Shown here piece after piece: positions 1 to 8,120 of a stretch of 64,000 bases of DNA. The stretch lies in NCBI RefSeq assembly GCF_003569915.1, contig NZ_KZ984440.1, forward strand, positions 1 to 64,000. The letters run 5' to 3'. The stretch comes from Comamonas testosteroni (lineage in GTDB: Bacteria > Pseudomonadota > Gammaproteobacteria > Burkholderiales > Burkholderiaceae_C). The notes beneath the pieces are model-generated. The model made no database searches. It had not been told where the DNA came from and was given only the letters and a program-made list of their open reading frames with translations. The position numbers were made by a program, and so were the translations under genes. Numbering within the stretch: the first letter of the stretch is position 1; each line of letters begins with the position of its first letter.

Positions 1-1
1 G

Positions 2-505
2 AGCCGCCGCCAGTGGCGCAAGGTGCATCTGGGTATTGATGCCCAGACACTGCAGATTCGGGCCATCGCAGTAACAACCAATGAAGTGGGCGACTCGCCC
101 ATGGCAGCAGACCTGCTAGGTCAAATTCCAAGCAATGAAGAGATAGCTAGCTTTACCGGTGATGGGGCGTACGACACGCAGGATGTACATAAGGCGTGCT
201 ACCTGCGGGGAGCCATTCCAATCATCCCGCCGCGCAAAGGAGCGAAGCTGCGCAAAGGGCTGGCATTTGCTCACCGCAATGAAGCGGTCAAGGCGTGTAG
301 GCAGTTGGGGCGGGCTATCTGGAAACGCTGGAGCGGCTACCACCGAAGGTCACTGGTGGAGACCAAGATGAATTGCTTCAAGCGACTCGGCGAGAAGGTC
401 ATGGCCAGGACGTTTGAGCGCCAGGTGACCGAGCTGCACATCCGAGCTTCAATCCTCAATCAATTTACCGCTCTGGGCACGCCCCAGACAGTCGCTGCTG
501 CGTAA
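2..505 (+). CDS. IS5-family transposase, C-terminal part (5' end outside window)
   Basis: This is the C-terminal part of a DDE transposase that cuts and joins the ends of its own insertion sequence. The open frame runs from the window edge to TAA at 503-505, so the true start is upstream. The second catalytic Asp is in the stretch FTGDGAYDT. The third catalytic residue is the Glu of SLVETKMNCFK, within a complete Y-(2)-R-(3)-E-(6)-K signature, which is diagnostic for the IS4/IS5 type. The first Asp must lie upstream of the window. No frameshift is seen in the visible part, so the element may still be active. A later in-frame ATG at 23 is internal to the protein and is not its start. Confidence 0.92.
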   Translation, partial: SRRQWRKVHLGIDAQTLQIRAIAVTTNEVGDSPMAADLLGQIPSNEEIASFTGDGAYDTQDVHKACYLRGAIPIIPPRKGAKLRKGLAFAHRNEAVKACRQLGRAIWKRWSGYHRRSLVETKMNCFKRLGEKVMARTFERQVTELHIRASILNQFTALGTPQTVAAA

Positions 506-541
506 ATCTATTTGGGATTGGGGATGCCTTGGCCTATGGCC

Positions 542-559
542 GATTTATGCAACAAAGCC
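542..559 (+). repeat. Right terminal inverted repeat of the IS
   Basis: The 18 bases gatttatgcaacaaagcc are the reverse complement of the GGCTTTGTTG-type tip of IS903-like elements. They lie 37 bp past the transposase stop. Coding sequence of the interrupted dehydrogenase resumes directly after them. Confidence 0.82.
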
Positions 560-560
560 C

Positions 561-2771
561 ATCTTCGTGGCAACGTTGATTTGGGCTTTGTTTGACATTG
601 TCCACTTCACCTATTGGGAACTGCTGCCTCGTCTGGTGGTGCCAGCGCTGATTCTGATGGTCAGTCTGTGGGTGGGCGCAGCCTTCCCCGGCACAGCCAA
701 GGGCACAAGCCGTGCTGCCAATGGCGCAGGCTTTGCCTTCTTTGCCGCGCTGCTGGCGACTTTGGTGGCGGCGTTCTTCCCCCACGGCACGATCTCGAAT
801 CCTGTGGCTGCTTCGGACGCCAAGGATTCGGTTGCATCGTCCACCGACGAGCAAGCGCCTGAGAACTGGGAGTTCTACGGCCGCAGTGCCTCGGGTACGC
901 GCTTTGCGCCTTACACCGACATCACGCCTGAGAATGTGAAGGACCTGCAAGTGGCATGGACCTATCACACAGGCCGCCGCACCACCGGTTCCGCCTTTGG
1001 CGTGGATGAGAACACACCGCTGCAAATCGGCAACGTGCTCTACACCTGCACGCCTGAAAACGTGGTGGCCGCTGTGGACGGCGATTCGGGTAAGGAACTG
1101 TGGAAGTTCGACCCCCATGCCAAGAGTGAAGAACACGTCACCTGCCGTGGCGTGGGCTATCACGACATGGACAAGGACAACAGCCTGAACGCCGAAATCA
1201 AGGCCAAATATGCCAGCGTGCAAGCCTGCCGCCAGCGTATTCTGGTTTCGACCATCGACGCTCGCATGTTCGCCCTGGATGCCCAGACCGGCAAGCCTTG
1301 TGAGGACTTTGGCGAGCATGGCTTTATCGACCTGAAGAAGGGCATGGGTCCCACCGAAGTCAGCAAGCGTTACCACCCCACGGCCGTGCCTGTGGTGATG
1401 GGCCACCTGGCTGTGGTCGGCGGCTGGGTGCGTGACATTGTGGCCGGCGAGCCTTCGGGTGCCGTGCGTGCTTTTGACGTGCTGAGCGGCAAGATCACCT
1501 GGGCCTGGGATGTAGGCGCACCTGAAGGTGCTGACACTACCGCCCCTGACCACCAGTTCACGCTGGAAACACCTAACGTCTGGACGGTTCCTACCTTCGA
1601 CAAGGAACTGAACCTGGTCTATCTGCCTACCGGCAATGGCCCTCCCGACTACTGGGGTGGCGATCGCAATGCGGTCAAGGAAAAGTTTGGCTCCGCCGTG
1701 GTGGCCGTGGATGCGTCCACCGGCAAGTCCAAGTGGGTCTACCAGTTCATCCACCACGACGTGTGGGACTTCGACATGCCTTCGCAGCCTGTGCTGTACA
1801 ACATGAAGGATGAGAAGGGCGAAAAGACTCCGGTGCTGATTCAAACCAGCAAGACCGGCCACATCTTTGTGCTGGACCGCCGCACCGGCAAGCCTTTCAC
1901 CAAGGTGGAAGAGCGCGCTGTGCCTACCGAAAACGCCGCTGTGGGCGAGCATCTGTCGCCTACCCAGCCTTTCTCGTCGGGCATGCCACAAATTGGTGTG
2001 GAGCCTTTGACTGAAAGCGCCATGTGGGGCGTGTCGACCTTCGACCAACTGTATTGCCGCATCAAATTCAAGGATTCGGTCTATGTCGGTCCCTTTACAC
2101 CTCCTAGCGAGAAGCCCTACATCGAATGGCCTAGCCTGCTGGGTGGCATGAACTGGGGCGGTATCTCGGTGGACGAGAAGACCGGCATGATGTTTGTCAA
2201 TGACATGCGTATGCCTTTGCGCATGTCGTTGGTCACGCAGGAAGACGCCAAGAAGTACAAGGTCACGACCGACGAAGTGCCTGGCTTCATGGGCACCATC
2301 CGTCCTCAGATCGCCGGTATCTACGGCGGTGTGAAGATCGACATCATGCAATCGCCCCTGGGTGTGCCTTGCAACACGCCTCCCTTCGGCAGCATGAGCG
2401 GTATCGACCTGAATACCCAAAAGCTGGTCTGGCAAGTGCCTCTGGGCACCGTGCAGGACACAGGCCCTCTGGGCATGAAGACCGGCATGCAAATCCCTCT
2501 GGGTATGCCTACGCTGGGTGGTCCTACCTCGACCGCTTCGGGCCTGGTGTTCTTCGCTGGCACGCAAGACTACTATCTGCGCGCCATGGACTCCAAGACC
2601 GGCAAGGAAGTGTGGAAGGCCCGTATGCCAGTGGGTGCCGTCGCTGCACCGCTGATCTACAAGTCGCCCAAGACGGGTAAGGAATATGTGGTGATCTCGG
2701 CTGGCGGCGCAAGCCACTCGCCTGATCTGGGTGACTACGTGATCGCCTACGCCCTGCCTGACAAGAAGTAA
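561..2771 (+). pseudogene. Membrane-bound PQQ-dependent dehydrogenase (glucose/quinate/shikimate type), 5'-truncated by the IS
   Basis: Enzymes of this family oxidise glucose, quinate or shikimate in the periplasm with pyrroloquinoline quinone and pass electrons to ubiquinone through an N-terminal membrane anchor. The frame runs in register from the IS end to TAA at 2769-2771. The first possible start is GTG at 567, giving 734 residues against about 800 for the family. By comparison with E. coli Gcd roughly the first 65-75 residues are missing, that is two or three of the five anchor helices. The remaining anchor (about residues 15-75) and the whole eight-bladed quinoprotein domain look intact, including HHDVWDFDMP near residue 396, whose Asp aligns with the catalytic Asp466 of E. 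coli Gcd. Native start and promoter are lost. Translation from GTG 567 is possible but unproven. Substrate cannot be decided from sequence, so no symbol is given. Confidence 0.82.
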
Positions 2772-2796
2772 ACCGCAAGGACTTACTTATCTAGCA

Positions 2797-2826
2797 AAGC
2801 CGCGCATGACCTGCGCGGCTTTTTTG
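2797..2826 (+). terminator. Intrinsic terminator after the PQQ dehydrogenase
   Basis: A perfect 10-bp stem (2797-2806 with 2812-2821), a 5-nt loop and a run of six T. It lies 26 bp after the stop codon. Confidence 0.9.
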
Positions 2827-2948
2827 TTGCCGCGTGCTATCGGCGGTGTGTGCCGGTACGAATTGCTTTCAAGATGTTTTAGTGCTCGTTTTTTATGTGG
2901 ACTGCGGCCACACTGGCAGCCATCACCACAGGGACAAGGAGCACATCA

Positions 2949-3827
2949 ATGAAAAACCACACCCATTCATGGCGCCTGCGCTGGTGGCAGTCCCTGCTGG
3001 GGCTGTTGCTGGTTGCAGGTCTGGGGGCTTGCAGCATGCCACCGCCGCCTTCGGCGCGCATGGATGAGCAAAGCGGGGCGATGGAGGTTGCTGCGGCACC
3101 TGCGCCTGTGTCCAGAATGGCTGCCCCTGCACGCGACGCCAAGGCCGCGTCCACACTGGGCACGCAATGGGGCGAGGGGCGCGAGTCCGTCACCAAGGTG
3201 GTTCAGGCCTCGCGCCTGACGCCGGACCGCCCGCGCGCCGTGGGCCAGATGCGCTACTCGGACGAAGACAGCATTCGCCGTGCACTGGGCCCGTATGCGG
3301 AGCGCCAGCTCAATGCCCTGCTGGCCGATGGTGATGTGGAGCTAGCGATTGGCGCAGGGGAAGGACGCCCTGTCTATCGCATCTTCACTTCACGCGGCGC
3401 GCAGGACTATCACGTGGCGGGCCGCAGCGGCGATCGCTACGAGCTGATCTATACCAACCGCAGCAATCGCTATTACGAAGTGGTGGCGACAGTGGATGGT
3501 CTGGATGTGCTCAGCGGCAAGCCGGGCAGCGTCAGAAGCGACGGTTATCTGCTGCGCCCCGGGGAGCGACTGGTGATTGACGGCTTTCGCAAGAATGACC
3601 GCGAAGTTGCGGCTTTTCGTTTTTCCTCCAAGGACCGCGCCTATGCCAACAACACTCCGGCTGGGGATGCCCGCAATGTGGGCGTGATTGGCACCGCGCT
3701 GTTTGAGGTGCGGCTGGACGAGCGTGATCCGGATCTGCCTCGCCGCCCAGCGCCTGGGGCTGATCCGCGTGCCTTCCCGGCAGATGGGGGCCGGTTCGCT
3801 CCGCCGCCGCCGCGCTATAGCCGCTGA
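2949..3827 (+). CDS. Lipoprotein of unknown function
   Basis: A 292-residue predicted lipoprotein. The start ATG 2949 has a strong AAGGAG ribosome site 8 bp upstream. The N-terminus is basic (KNHTHSWRLRWW), followed by a hydrophobic stretch and a lipobox LGAC with Cys28, so export and acylation are expected. The first 90 or so mature residues are rich in Ala/Pro and probably disordered. The C-terminal half (about residues 150-260) is a compact domain containing GYLLRPGERLVIDGFR and NVGVIGTALFEV, a pattern I associate with uncharacterised bacterial proteins that I cannot assign a role. The tail is rich in Pro and Arg. The gene stands alone between two terminators. Nothing links it to the neighbouring toxin-antitoxin pair. 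Confidence 0.75.
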   Translation: MKNHTHSWRLRWWQSLLGLLLVAGLGACSMPPPPSARMDEQSGAMEVAAAPAPVSRMAAPARDAKAASTLGTQWGEGRESVTKVVQASRLTPDRPRAVGQMRYSDEDSIRRALGPYAERQLNALLADGDVELAIGAGEGRPVYRIFTSRGAQDYHVAGRSGDRYELIYTNRSNRYYEVVATVDGLDVLSGKPGSVRSDGYLLRPGERLVIDGFRKNDREVAAFRFSSKDRAYANNTPAGDARNVGVIGTALFEVRLDERDPDLPRRPAPGADPRAFPADGGRFAPPPPRYSR

Positions 3828-3839
3828 CACGCTGAACAC

Positions 3840-3863
3840 AGGCCCGGTTGTCCGGGCCTTTTT
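3840..3863 (+). terminator. Intrinsic terminator after the lipoprotein gene
   Basis: An 8-bp perfect stem (3840-3847 with 3852-3859) around a TTGT loop, followed by a run of T. It ends 25 bp before the toxin-antitoxin operator. Confidence 0.88.
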
Positions 3864-3888
3864 CATGGATGCTGAAGTATTTCAGTTA

Positions 3889-3919
3889 ACACGAATTTCG
3901 TGTTGCACGAATTTCGTGT
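3889..3919 (+). promoter_or_regulatory. Twin palindromic operator of the toxin-antitoxin operon
   Basis: Two copies of the palindrome CACGAA-T-TTCGTG occur, one at 3889-3903 (arms of 7 bp) and one at 3906-3918 (arms of 6 bp), with centres 16 bp apart. They end 13 bp before the antitoxin ATG at 3932. Ribbon-helix-helix antitoxins usually repress their own operon through paired palindromes, so this is very likely the autoregulatory site. That is inference from the repeat and its position. The operator leaves little room for a leader, and no ribosome site is visible. Confidence 0.8.
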
Positions 3920-3931
3920 ACCATGCCAAGC

Positions 3932-4207
3932 ATGAAGAACGTCACCATCACTGTGGAAGACAGCGTGCTGGAATGGGCCCGGGTTGAAGCCGCCCGCCGT
4001 GGCACCAGTGTTTCGCGCATGCTCGGTGACTTCATGGCCGAGATGCAGCGCCGCGAAGATTCGTATGAGCGTGCCTATCTGGCCTGGCGCACCGATGAGC
4101 GCAGCTGGCAGGCCGAGCCTGCAGATACTATAAAATATGTAGCGCGTAGCGTAAGTACTGTCAGGACTAATGCGCCAAAGGACTCCAATTCTGGAGCTGC
4201 GGCATGA
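3932..4207 (+). CDS. Ribbon-helix-helix (CopG-like) antitoxin
   Basis: A 91-residue predicted antitoxin that should bind the operator upstream and neutralise the PIN-domain toxin encoded next. Residues 1-45 fit a ribbon-helix-helix DNA-binding domain: beta strand KNVTITVE, then helix VLEWARVEAARRGTS and a second helix. Start chosen at ATG 3932 because the family begins MKNVTI. An in-frame ATG at 3923 would add three residues. The stop overlaps the toxin start by 4 bp (ATGA), the usual coupling for such pairs. The last 25 or so residues are unlike the rest. They are encoded by AT-richer DNA at 4125-4180 that resembles the dispersed family A intergenic repeat, so the toxin-binding tail may have been altered by a repeat. 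Confidence 0.82.
   Translation: MKNVTITVEDSVLEWARVEAARRGTSVSRMLGDFMAEMQRREDSYERAYLAWRTDERSWQAEPADTIKYVARSVSTVRTNAPKDSNSGAAA
4125..4180 (+). repeat. Family A dispersed repeat, copy within the antitoxin gene
   Basis: By eye this stretch aligns with the intergenic family A copies, most clearly in TAGCGCGTAGCG and TGTCAGGACTAATGCGCC. The latter compares with TCTCAGGACTAGAGGCCG at 14931. It lies inside the antitoxin reading frame and encodes its C-terminal tail. The match is degenerate, so confidence is moderate. Confidence 0.5.
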
Positions 4208-4653
4208 GCGCCATGACCACCGTATTCGTCGATACCTCGGTGCTGATTGCGGCCGAGGATGTGGCCGGTGGCGATCTCTACACCGCCGCGCTGGACTGGC
4301 TCGATGTGCTCTGGCACAGCCGCACGGGCCGCACCAGCAATCAGGCGCTGGTGGAGTTCTACGACCAGGTCACGACCGCAGCGGCCCCCATGCCCCAGGG
4401 CGACGCCCGCGCTGCCATCCGCCGCTACCAGACCTGGACGCCGTGGAAAACCGACGCCGCCACGCTGGAAACCGCCTGGGCCGTGCAAGCCCGCCATGCG
4501 CTGGACTTTGGCGACTGCCTGGCCGTGGCCTGCGCCCAGCACAGCGGTTGCAGCCATATGCTGAGCCTGCACCTGCCCCATGGCGCAGAGTTTGGCGGCG
4601 TCACCGTGGTGCACCCGCTGCAGCAAAGCGTCCCCAAGAATGTGGGGGCTTGA
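4204..4653 (+). CDS. PIN-domain toxin (VapC-like ribonuclease)
   Basis: A 149-residue PIN-fold protein, expected to be the RNA-cleaving toxin of a type II toxin-antitoxin pair. The acidic residues that bind Mg or Mn are present: Asp10 in VFVDTS, Glu51 in QALVEFY, and Asp104 in DFGDCLAVACA. Length is normal for VapC. Start ATG 4204 overlaps the antitoxin stop, and a second ATG at 4213 is possible. The partner is of ribbon-helix-helix rather than AbrB type, which is common among PIN pairs. The module lies just upstream of hisC, and hisC follows after a 57-bp gap without an evident terminator, so read-through into the his genes is possible. Confidence 0.88.
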   Translation: MSAMTTVFVDTSVLIAAEDVAGGDLYTAALDWLDVLWHSRTGRTSNQALVEFYDQVTTAAAPMPQGDARAAIRRYQTWTPWKTDAATLETAWAVQARHALDFGDCLAVACAQHSGCSHMLSLHLPHGAEFGGVTVVHPLQQSVPKNVGA

Positions 4654-4710
4654 GAGCCAGAAGCTTCAATGCATTGGCCAACGCAAGCCCCGTGTGAAAG
4701 AGTGAATCCC

Positions 4711-5829
4711 ATGACTGTTCCGAACAACGCATCCCAAGCCCTGCAACGCATTCGTGCCGATGTCCGCGCCATGCAGGGCTACCATGTGCAGGCCTCGCAA
4801 GGCCTGCTCAAGATGGACACGATGGAGAACCCGTATCGCCTCTCCGCCGATCTGCAAAAGCAGCTGGGCGAGCGTCTCGGCGCACTCGAAATCAACCGCT
4901 ACCCCGGCGAGCGCCTGGAAGTGCTGAAAAAAATGCTGGCCGACTACGCCGGCGCACCCGCAGGCAGCGCCGTGCTGCTGGGCAATGGCTCGGACGAAAT
5001 CATCACCCTGCTGGCGCTGGCCACTGCGCAGCCGCATGAAGCCGGTCGCGCAAAAATGCTGGCCCCCATGCCCGGTTTTGTGATGTACCCGCTCTCGGCC
5101 AAGCTGCAGGGGCTGGACTTTGTGCCCGTCACGTTGACTGCCGACTTTGACCTGGACGTGCCCGCCATGCAGGCTGCAATTGCCGAGCAAAAGCCCGCCA
5201 TCACCTACATCGCCTACCCCAACAACCCTACGGCCACCTTGTGGGCCGAAGACAAGGTGCAGGCCGTGATCGACGCAGTGGCGCAGGTCGGCGGCCTGGT
5301 GGTGATGGACGAGGCCTACCAGCCTTTTGCCAGCCGCAGCTGGATCCACCGCATGAAAGCCGAGCCCGAGCGCAATGCCCATGTGCTGCTGATGCGCACT
5401 TTGAGCAAATTCGGTCTGGCCGGTGCGCGTCTCGGCTATCTGATTGGCCCGGCTGCTATTGTTAATGAGCTGGACAAGGTGCGCCCGCCTTACAACATCA
5501 GCGTGCTCAACTGCGAAACCGCGATTTTTGCGCTGGAGCATGAGTCGCTGTACGCAGAGCAAGCCGCCGCCATCCGCGCCGAACGCCAGCCGCTGATTGA
5601 TGCGCTGACTGCCATCAAGGGCGTGGAAAAAGTCTGGCCGTCCGAAGCCAATATGGTGCTGCTGCGCGTTGTCGATGCCGGCAAGGCGCAGGCCGAGATG
5701 AAAGCCCGTGGCGTGCTGGTCAAGAACGTATCGGCCATGCACCCGCTGCTCAATAATTGCCTGCGTCTGACCGTGGGCACCCGCGAAGAAAACGCCCAGA
5801 TGCTGGCGGCCTTGAAGGAATCCCTATGA
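4711..5829 (+). CDS. hisC: Histidinol-phosphate aminotransferase
   Basis: A 372-residue PLP enzyme of fold type I that converts imidazole-acetol phosphate and glutamate to histidinol phosphate, step seven of histidine synthesis. Family marks are NPYRLS near the N-terminus, [10 protein letters not shown], the PLP-phenolate region VVMDEAYQ, and the Schiff-base Lys233 in [14 protein letters not shown]. Start ATG 4711 is chosen because it follows a GAAAGAG ribosome site. An upstream ATG at 4669 would add an atypical 14 residues. The stop overlaps the hisB start (ATGA). hisC is the first his gene in the window. hisG and hisD, often immediately upstream in this group, are not here. Confidence 0.96.
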   Translation: MTVPNNASQALQRIRADVRAMQGYHVQASQGLLKMDTMENPYRLSADLQKQLGERLGALEINRYPGERLEVLKKMLADYAGAPAGSAVLLGNGSDEIITLLALATAQPHEAGRAKMLAPMPGFVMYPLSAKLQGLDFVPVTLTADFDLDVPAMQAAIAEQKPAITYIAYPNNPTATLWAEDKVQAVIDAVAQVGGLVVMDEAYQPFASRSWIHRMKAEPERNAHVLLMRTLSKFGLAGARLGYLIGPAAIVNELDKVRPPYNISVLNCETAIFALEHESLYAEQAAAIRAERQPLIDALTAIKGVEKVWPSEANMVLLRVVDAGKAQAEMKARGVLVKNVSAMHPLLNNCLRLTVGTREENAQMLAALKESL

Positions 5830-6449
5830 GCAATATCGTTCCCTCCGTAGCCCAGAACCTGCCGCGCACCGCCGAAGTGCAGCGCAACACGGCCGAAACC
5901 CGCATCGCCGTGCGCGTCAACCTCGACGGCACGGGCAAGGCCAGCCTCAATTCCGGCATTGGTTTTCTGGATCACATGCTGGACCAGATCGCGCGCCACG
6001 GCCTGATTGATCTGGACATCGAATGCGCAGGCGATCTGCACATCGACGGCCACCACACGGTGGAAGACATCGGCATCACGCTGGGCCAGGCTTTTGCCAA
6101 GGCCATTGGCGACAAAAAGGGCATTCGCCGCTACGGCCACGCTTATGTGCCGCTCGATGAAGCGTTGAGCCGCGTGGTGATCGACTTCTCCGGTCGCCCC
6201 GGCCTGCACATGGATGTGAAGTTCACTGCAGGCAGCATTGGTCAGCTCGATACGCAATTGGTCTATGAGTTCTTCCAGGGCTTTGTGAACCATGCCGGTG
6301 TGACTTTGCACATCGACAACCTCAAGGGCTTTAACGCCCACCACCAGTGCGAAACCATCTTCAAAGCCTTTGCGCGCGCTCTGCGTTTTGCGCTGGAGCA
6401 TGATGAGCGCATGGCGGGTGTGATTCCCTCCACCAAGGGTTCTTTGTAA
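5826..6449 (+). CDS. hisB: Imidazoleglycerol-phosphate dehydratase
   Basis: This 207-residue enzyme dehydrates imidazoleglycerol phosphate to imidazole-acetol phosphate, the substrate of HisC. It is the monofunctional form, without the phosphatase domain found in enterobacteria. The metal-binding signatures [28 protein letters not shown] and [13 protein letters not shown] are complete. ATG 5826 overlaps the end of hisC by 4 bp. An earlier in-frame start would lie wholly within hisC and is not favoured. Histidinol phosphate then needs a separate phosphatase, which is not visible in this window. Confidence 0.97.
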   Translation: MSNIVPSVAQNLPRTAEVQRNTAETRIAVRVNLDGTGKASLNSGIGFLDHMLDQIARHGLIDLDIECAGDLHIDGHHTVEDIGITLGQAFAKAIGDKKGIRRYGHAYVPLDEALSRVVIDFSGRPGLHMDVKFTAGSIGQLDTQLVYEFFQGFVNHAGVTLHIDNLKGFNAHHQCETIFKAFARALRFALEHDERMAGVIPSTKGSL

Positions 6450-6500
6450 GCATTTTGGGTCGTAAGTCCAATCAACATAAGCACTGGCTGCTATGAATTT
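6445..6500 (-). repeat. Family A dispersed repeat, copy overlapping the hisH start
   Basis: On the minus strand this reads AAATTCATAGCAGCCAGTGC and continues to TTGGACTTACGACC, closely matching the family A copy at 40500. The hisH start codon at 6493 lies inside it. Alignment by eye only. Confidence 0.6.
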
Positions 6501-7161
6501 GAAGAACAATACCGTGGCTGTGGTCGATTACGGCATGGGCAATCTGCGCTCGGTCTCGCAGGCCGTGCGCACGGCGGCGTCCGATTCGGGCTGGGAGGTG
6601 GTCGTCACCGCCGACCCCGAAGTCGTGCACGCCGCCAACCGCGTGGTGCTGCCGGGGCAGGGCGCCATGCCTGACTGCATGCGTGAGCTGCGTGAGTCCG
6701 GCCTGCAGCAGGCCGTGCTTGACGCCGCAGCCAGCAAGCCACTGTTTGGCGTGTGCGTGGGCATGCAGATGCTGCTGGACCATAGCGACGAGGGCGATGT
6801 GCCCGGCCTGGGCCTGATTCCTGGCGATGTGCGCAAGTTCGATCTGGCGGGCAAGACGCAGGCCGACGGCAGCCGTTTCAAGGTGCCGCAGATGGGCTGG
6901 AACCAGGTGCGCCAGACGGCGCAGGCGGGCAAGCCCCATGCGCTGTGGGCGGGAATTCCCGACAACAGCTTCTACTACTTTGTTCACAGCTTTTATGCGC
7001 TGGTGCAACAAAGCGGGCATTGCGCAGCACAGGCCGACTACGGAGGTCTTTTTGCTTGCGCCATCGCGCGCGATAATATTTTTGCGACCCAGTTCCACCC
7101 CGAGAAAAGCTCGGACCAGGGGCTGGCGCTGTTCCGTAACTTCCTCGGCTGGAAGCCCTAA
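6493..7161 (+). CDS. hisH: Imidazole glycerol phosphate synthase, glutamine amidotransferase subunit
   Basis: A 222-residue class I glutaminase that delivers ammonia to HisF to form imidazoleglycerol phosphate and AICAR. The triad is present: Cys88 in GVCVGMQ, with His202 and Glu204 in FHPEKS. The oxyanion strand is represented by LPGQGAM. The recognisable family start is [11 protein letters not shown]. The preceding MNLKNN is encoded by a family A repeat, and no clear ribosome site precedes ATG 6493. The gene lies 43 bp after hisB and is followed by a large hairpin element before hisA. Confidence 0.95.
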   Translation: MNLKNNTVAVVDYGMGNLRSVSQAVRTAASDSGWEVVVTADPEVVHAANRVVLPGQGAMPDCMRELRESGLQQAVLDAAASKPLFGVCVGMQMLLDHSDEGDVPGLGLIPGDVRKFDLAGKTQADGSRFKVPQMGWNQVRQTAQAGKPHALWAGIPDNSFYYFVHSFYALVQQSGHCAAQADYGGLFACAIARDNIFATQFHPEKSSDQGLALFRNFLGWKP

Positions 7162-7171
7162 GGATCAACAT

Positions 7172-7313
7172 TGAATAAGTCTTTGCGCGCATCGCATCCC
7201 TGGCTTGGGCGGTCTGCGGCGTTGCAAATCCTCGCCGGGCTACCAGCCCGACTGTGGTTTGCGCCTTGCAGCCCATCCCAATCCAGTGCGCGCTGCATCG
7301 CAGGACTTATTCA
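7172..7313. repeat. 142-bp hairpin element between hisH and hisA
   Basis: The element has perfect 10-bp inverted ends (TGAATAAGTC at 7172 and its complement ending at 7313). The arms then pair imperfectly for roughly 50 bp each around a central CGGGCT-ACC-AGCCCG hairpin. It fills most of the 215-bp gap between hisH and hisA. It lacks a coding frame and a T-run, so it is not a simple terminator. It could be a MITE-like miniature element or a processed mRNA structure. No second copy occurs in the window. Confidence 0.65.
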
Positions 7314-7376
7314 CTGTTAACCCGAGTTTTTCAACTGGCCATTTTCGACGGCCAATATTGCTAGCAGACCACCATC

Positions 7377-8120
7377 ATGTTGCTCATCCCCGCTATCGAC
7401 CTCAAGGACGGCCACTGCGTACGCCTCATTCAGGGTGATATGGATCAATCCACCACATTCGGTGAAGACCCCGCTGCCATGGCCGCCAAGTGGCTGGATG
7501 CGGGCGCACGCCGCCTGCATCTGGTGGACCTGAACGGCGCGTTTGCGGGCCAGCCCAAGAACCTGGGCGCCATCAAGAGCATCCTCAAGGAAGTGGACGG
7601 CGAGATTCCCGTGCAGATTGGCGGCGGCATCCGTGATCTGGACACGATTGAGCGCTATATCGATCTGGGCATCGAGTACCTGATCATCGGCACCGCTGCG
7701 GTGAAGAACCCCGGCTTTCTGCAGGACGCCTGCAGCGCCTTCCCCGGCCACATCATCGTGGGCCTGGACGCCAAGGACGGCAAGGTCGCCATCGACGGCT
7801 GGAGCAAGCTCACCGGCCAGGACGTGATCGAGACCGCCAAGCGCTTTGAAGGCTGGGGCGTGGAATCCATCATCTACACCGACATCGGCCGCGACGGCAT
7901 GCTGACCGGCATCAACATCGACGCCACGGTGAAGCTGGCCCAGTCGCTGAAGATTCCGGTCATCGCCTCCGGCGGTCTGGCGGGCATGGCCGATATCGAA
8001 GCCCTGTGCAAGGTGCAGGACGAAGGCGTGGAAGGCGTGATCTGCGGCCGCGCCATCTACACCGGCGATCTGGACTTTGCCGCTGGCCAGGACCGTGCGG
8101 ACGAACTCACCGGTGAATGA
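7377..8120 (+). CDS. hisA: ProFAR isomerase (HisA)
   Basis: A 247-residue TIM-barrel enzyme that opens the ribose of ProFAR to give PRFAR, the substrate of HisH-HisF. Catalytic Asp8 (PAIDLKDG) and Asp131 (VGLDAKDG) are both present, as are the half-barrel phosphate sites GGGIRD and IASGGLAG. Length is normal. ATG 7377 is the only sensible start. The gene lies downstream of the hairpin element, and its end overlaps the probable start of the mutarotase gene. Confidence 0.97.
   Translation: MLLIPAIDLKDGHCVRLIQGDMDQSTTFGEDPAAMAAKWLDAGARRLHLVDLNGAFAGQPKNLGAIKSILKEVDGEIPVQIGGGIRDLDTIERYIDLGIEYLIIGTAAVKNPGFLQDACSAFPGHIIVGLDAKDGKVAIDGWSKLTGQDVIETAKRFEGWGVESIIYTDIGRDGMLTGINIDATVKLAQSLKIPVIASGGLAGMADIEALCKVQDEGVEGVICGRAIYTGDLDFAAGQDRADELTGE

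Larger units (their letters stand above)
1..559 (+). mobile_element. IS5-family insertion sequence, right-hand part (IS903-like end)
   Basis: The window opens inside an insertion sequence. It holds the 3' part of a DDE transposase gene and then an 18-bp end sequence at 542-559, whose reverse complement reads GGCTTTGTTGCATAAATC. That matches the terminal inverted repeat type of the IS903 group of the IS5 family as I remember it. The left end lies outside the window, so total length and target duplication cannot be confirmed. If the usual 9-bp duplication was made, its right copy would be 560-568. The element ends immediately before the interior of a dehydrogenase gene and so marks the truncation point of that gene. 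Confidence 0.88.

Noticed and set aside
534-2717. A 727-codon open frame on the minus strand across the PQQ dehydrogenase gene
   Set aside because: It is rich in His/Arg/Ala and lacks any domain pattern. It is the third-position shadow of a high-GC gene whose own product is clearly recognisable.
8077-8112. An earlier start for the mutarotase gene inside hisA
   Set aside because: Only TTG or GTG codons occur. The added residues do not fit the family, and GTG 8113 or 8122 gives the expected length.
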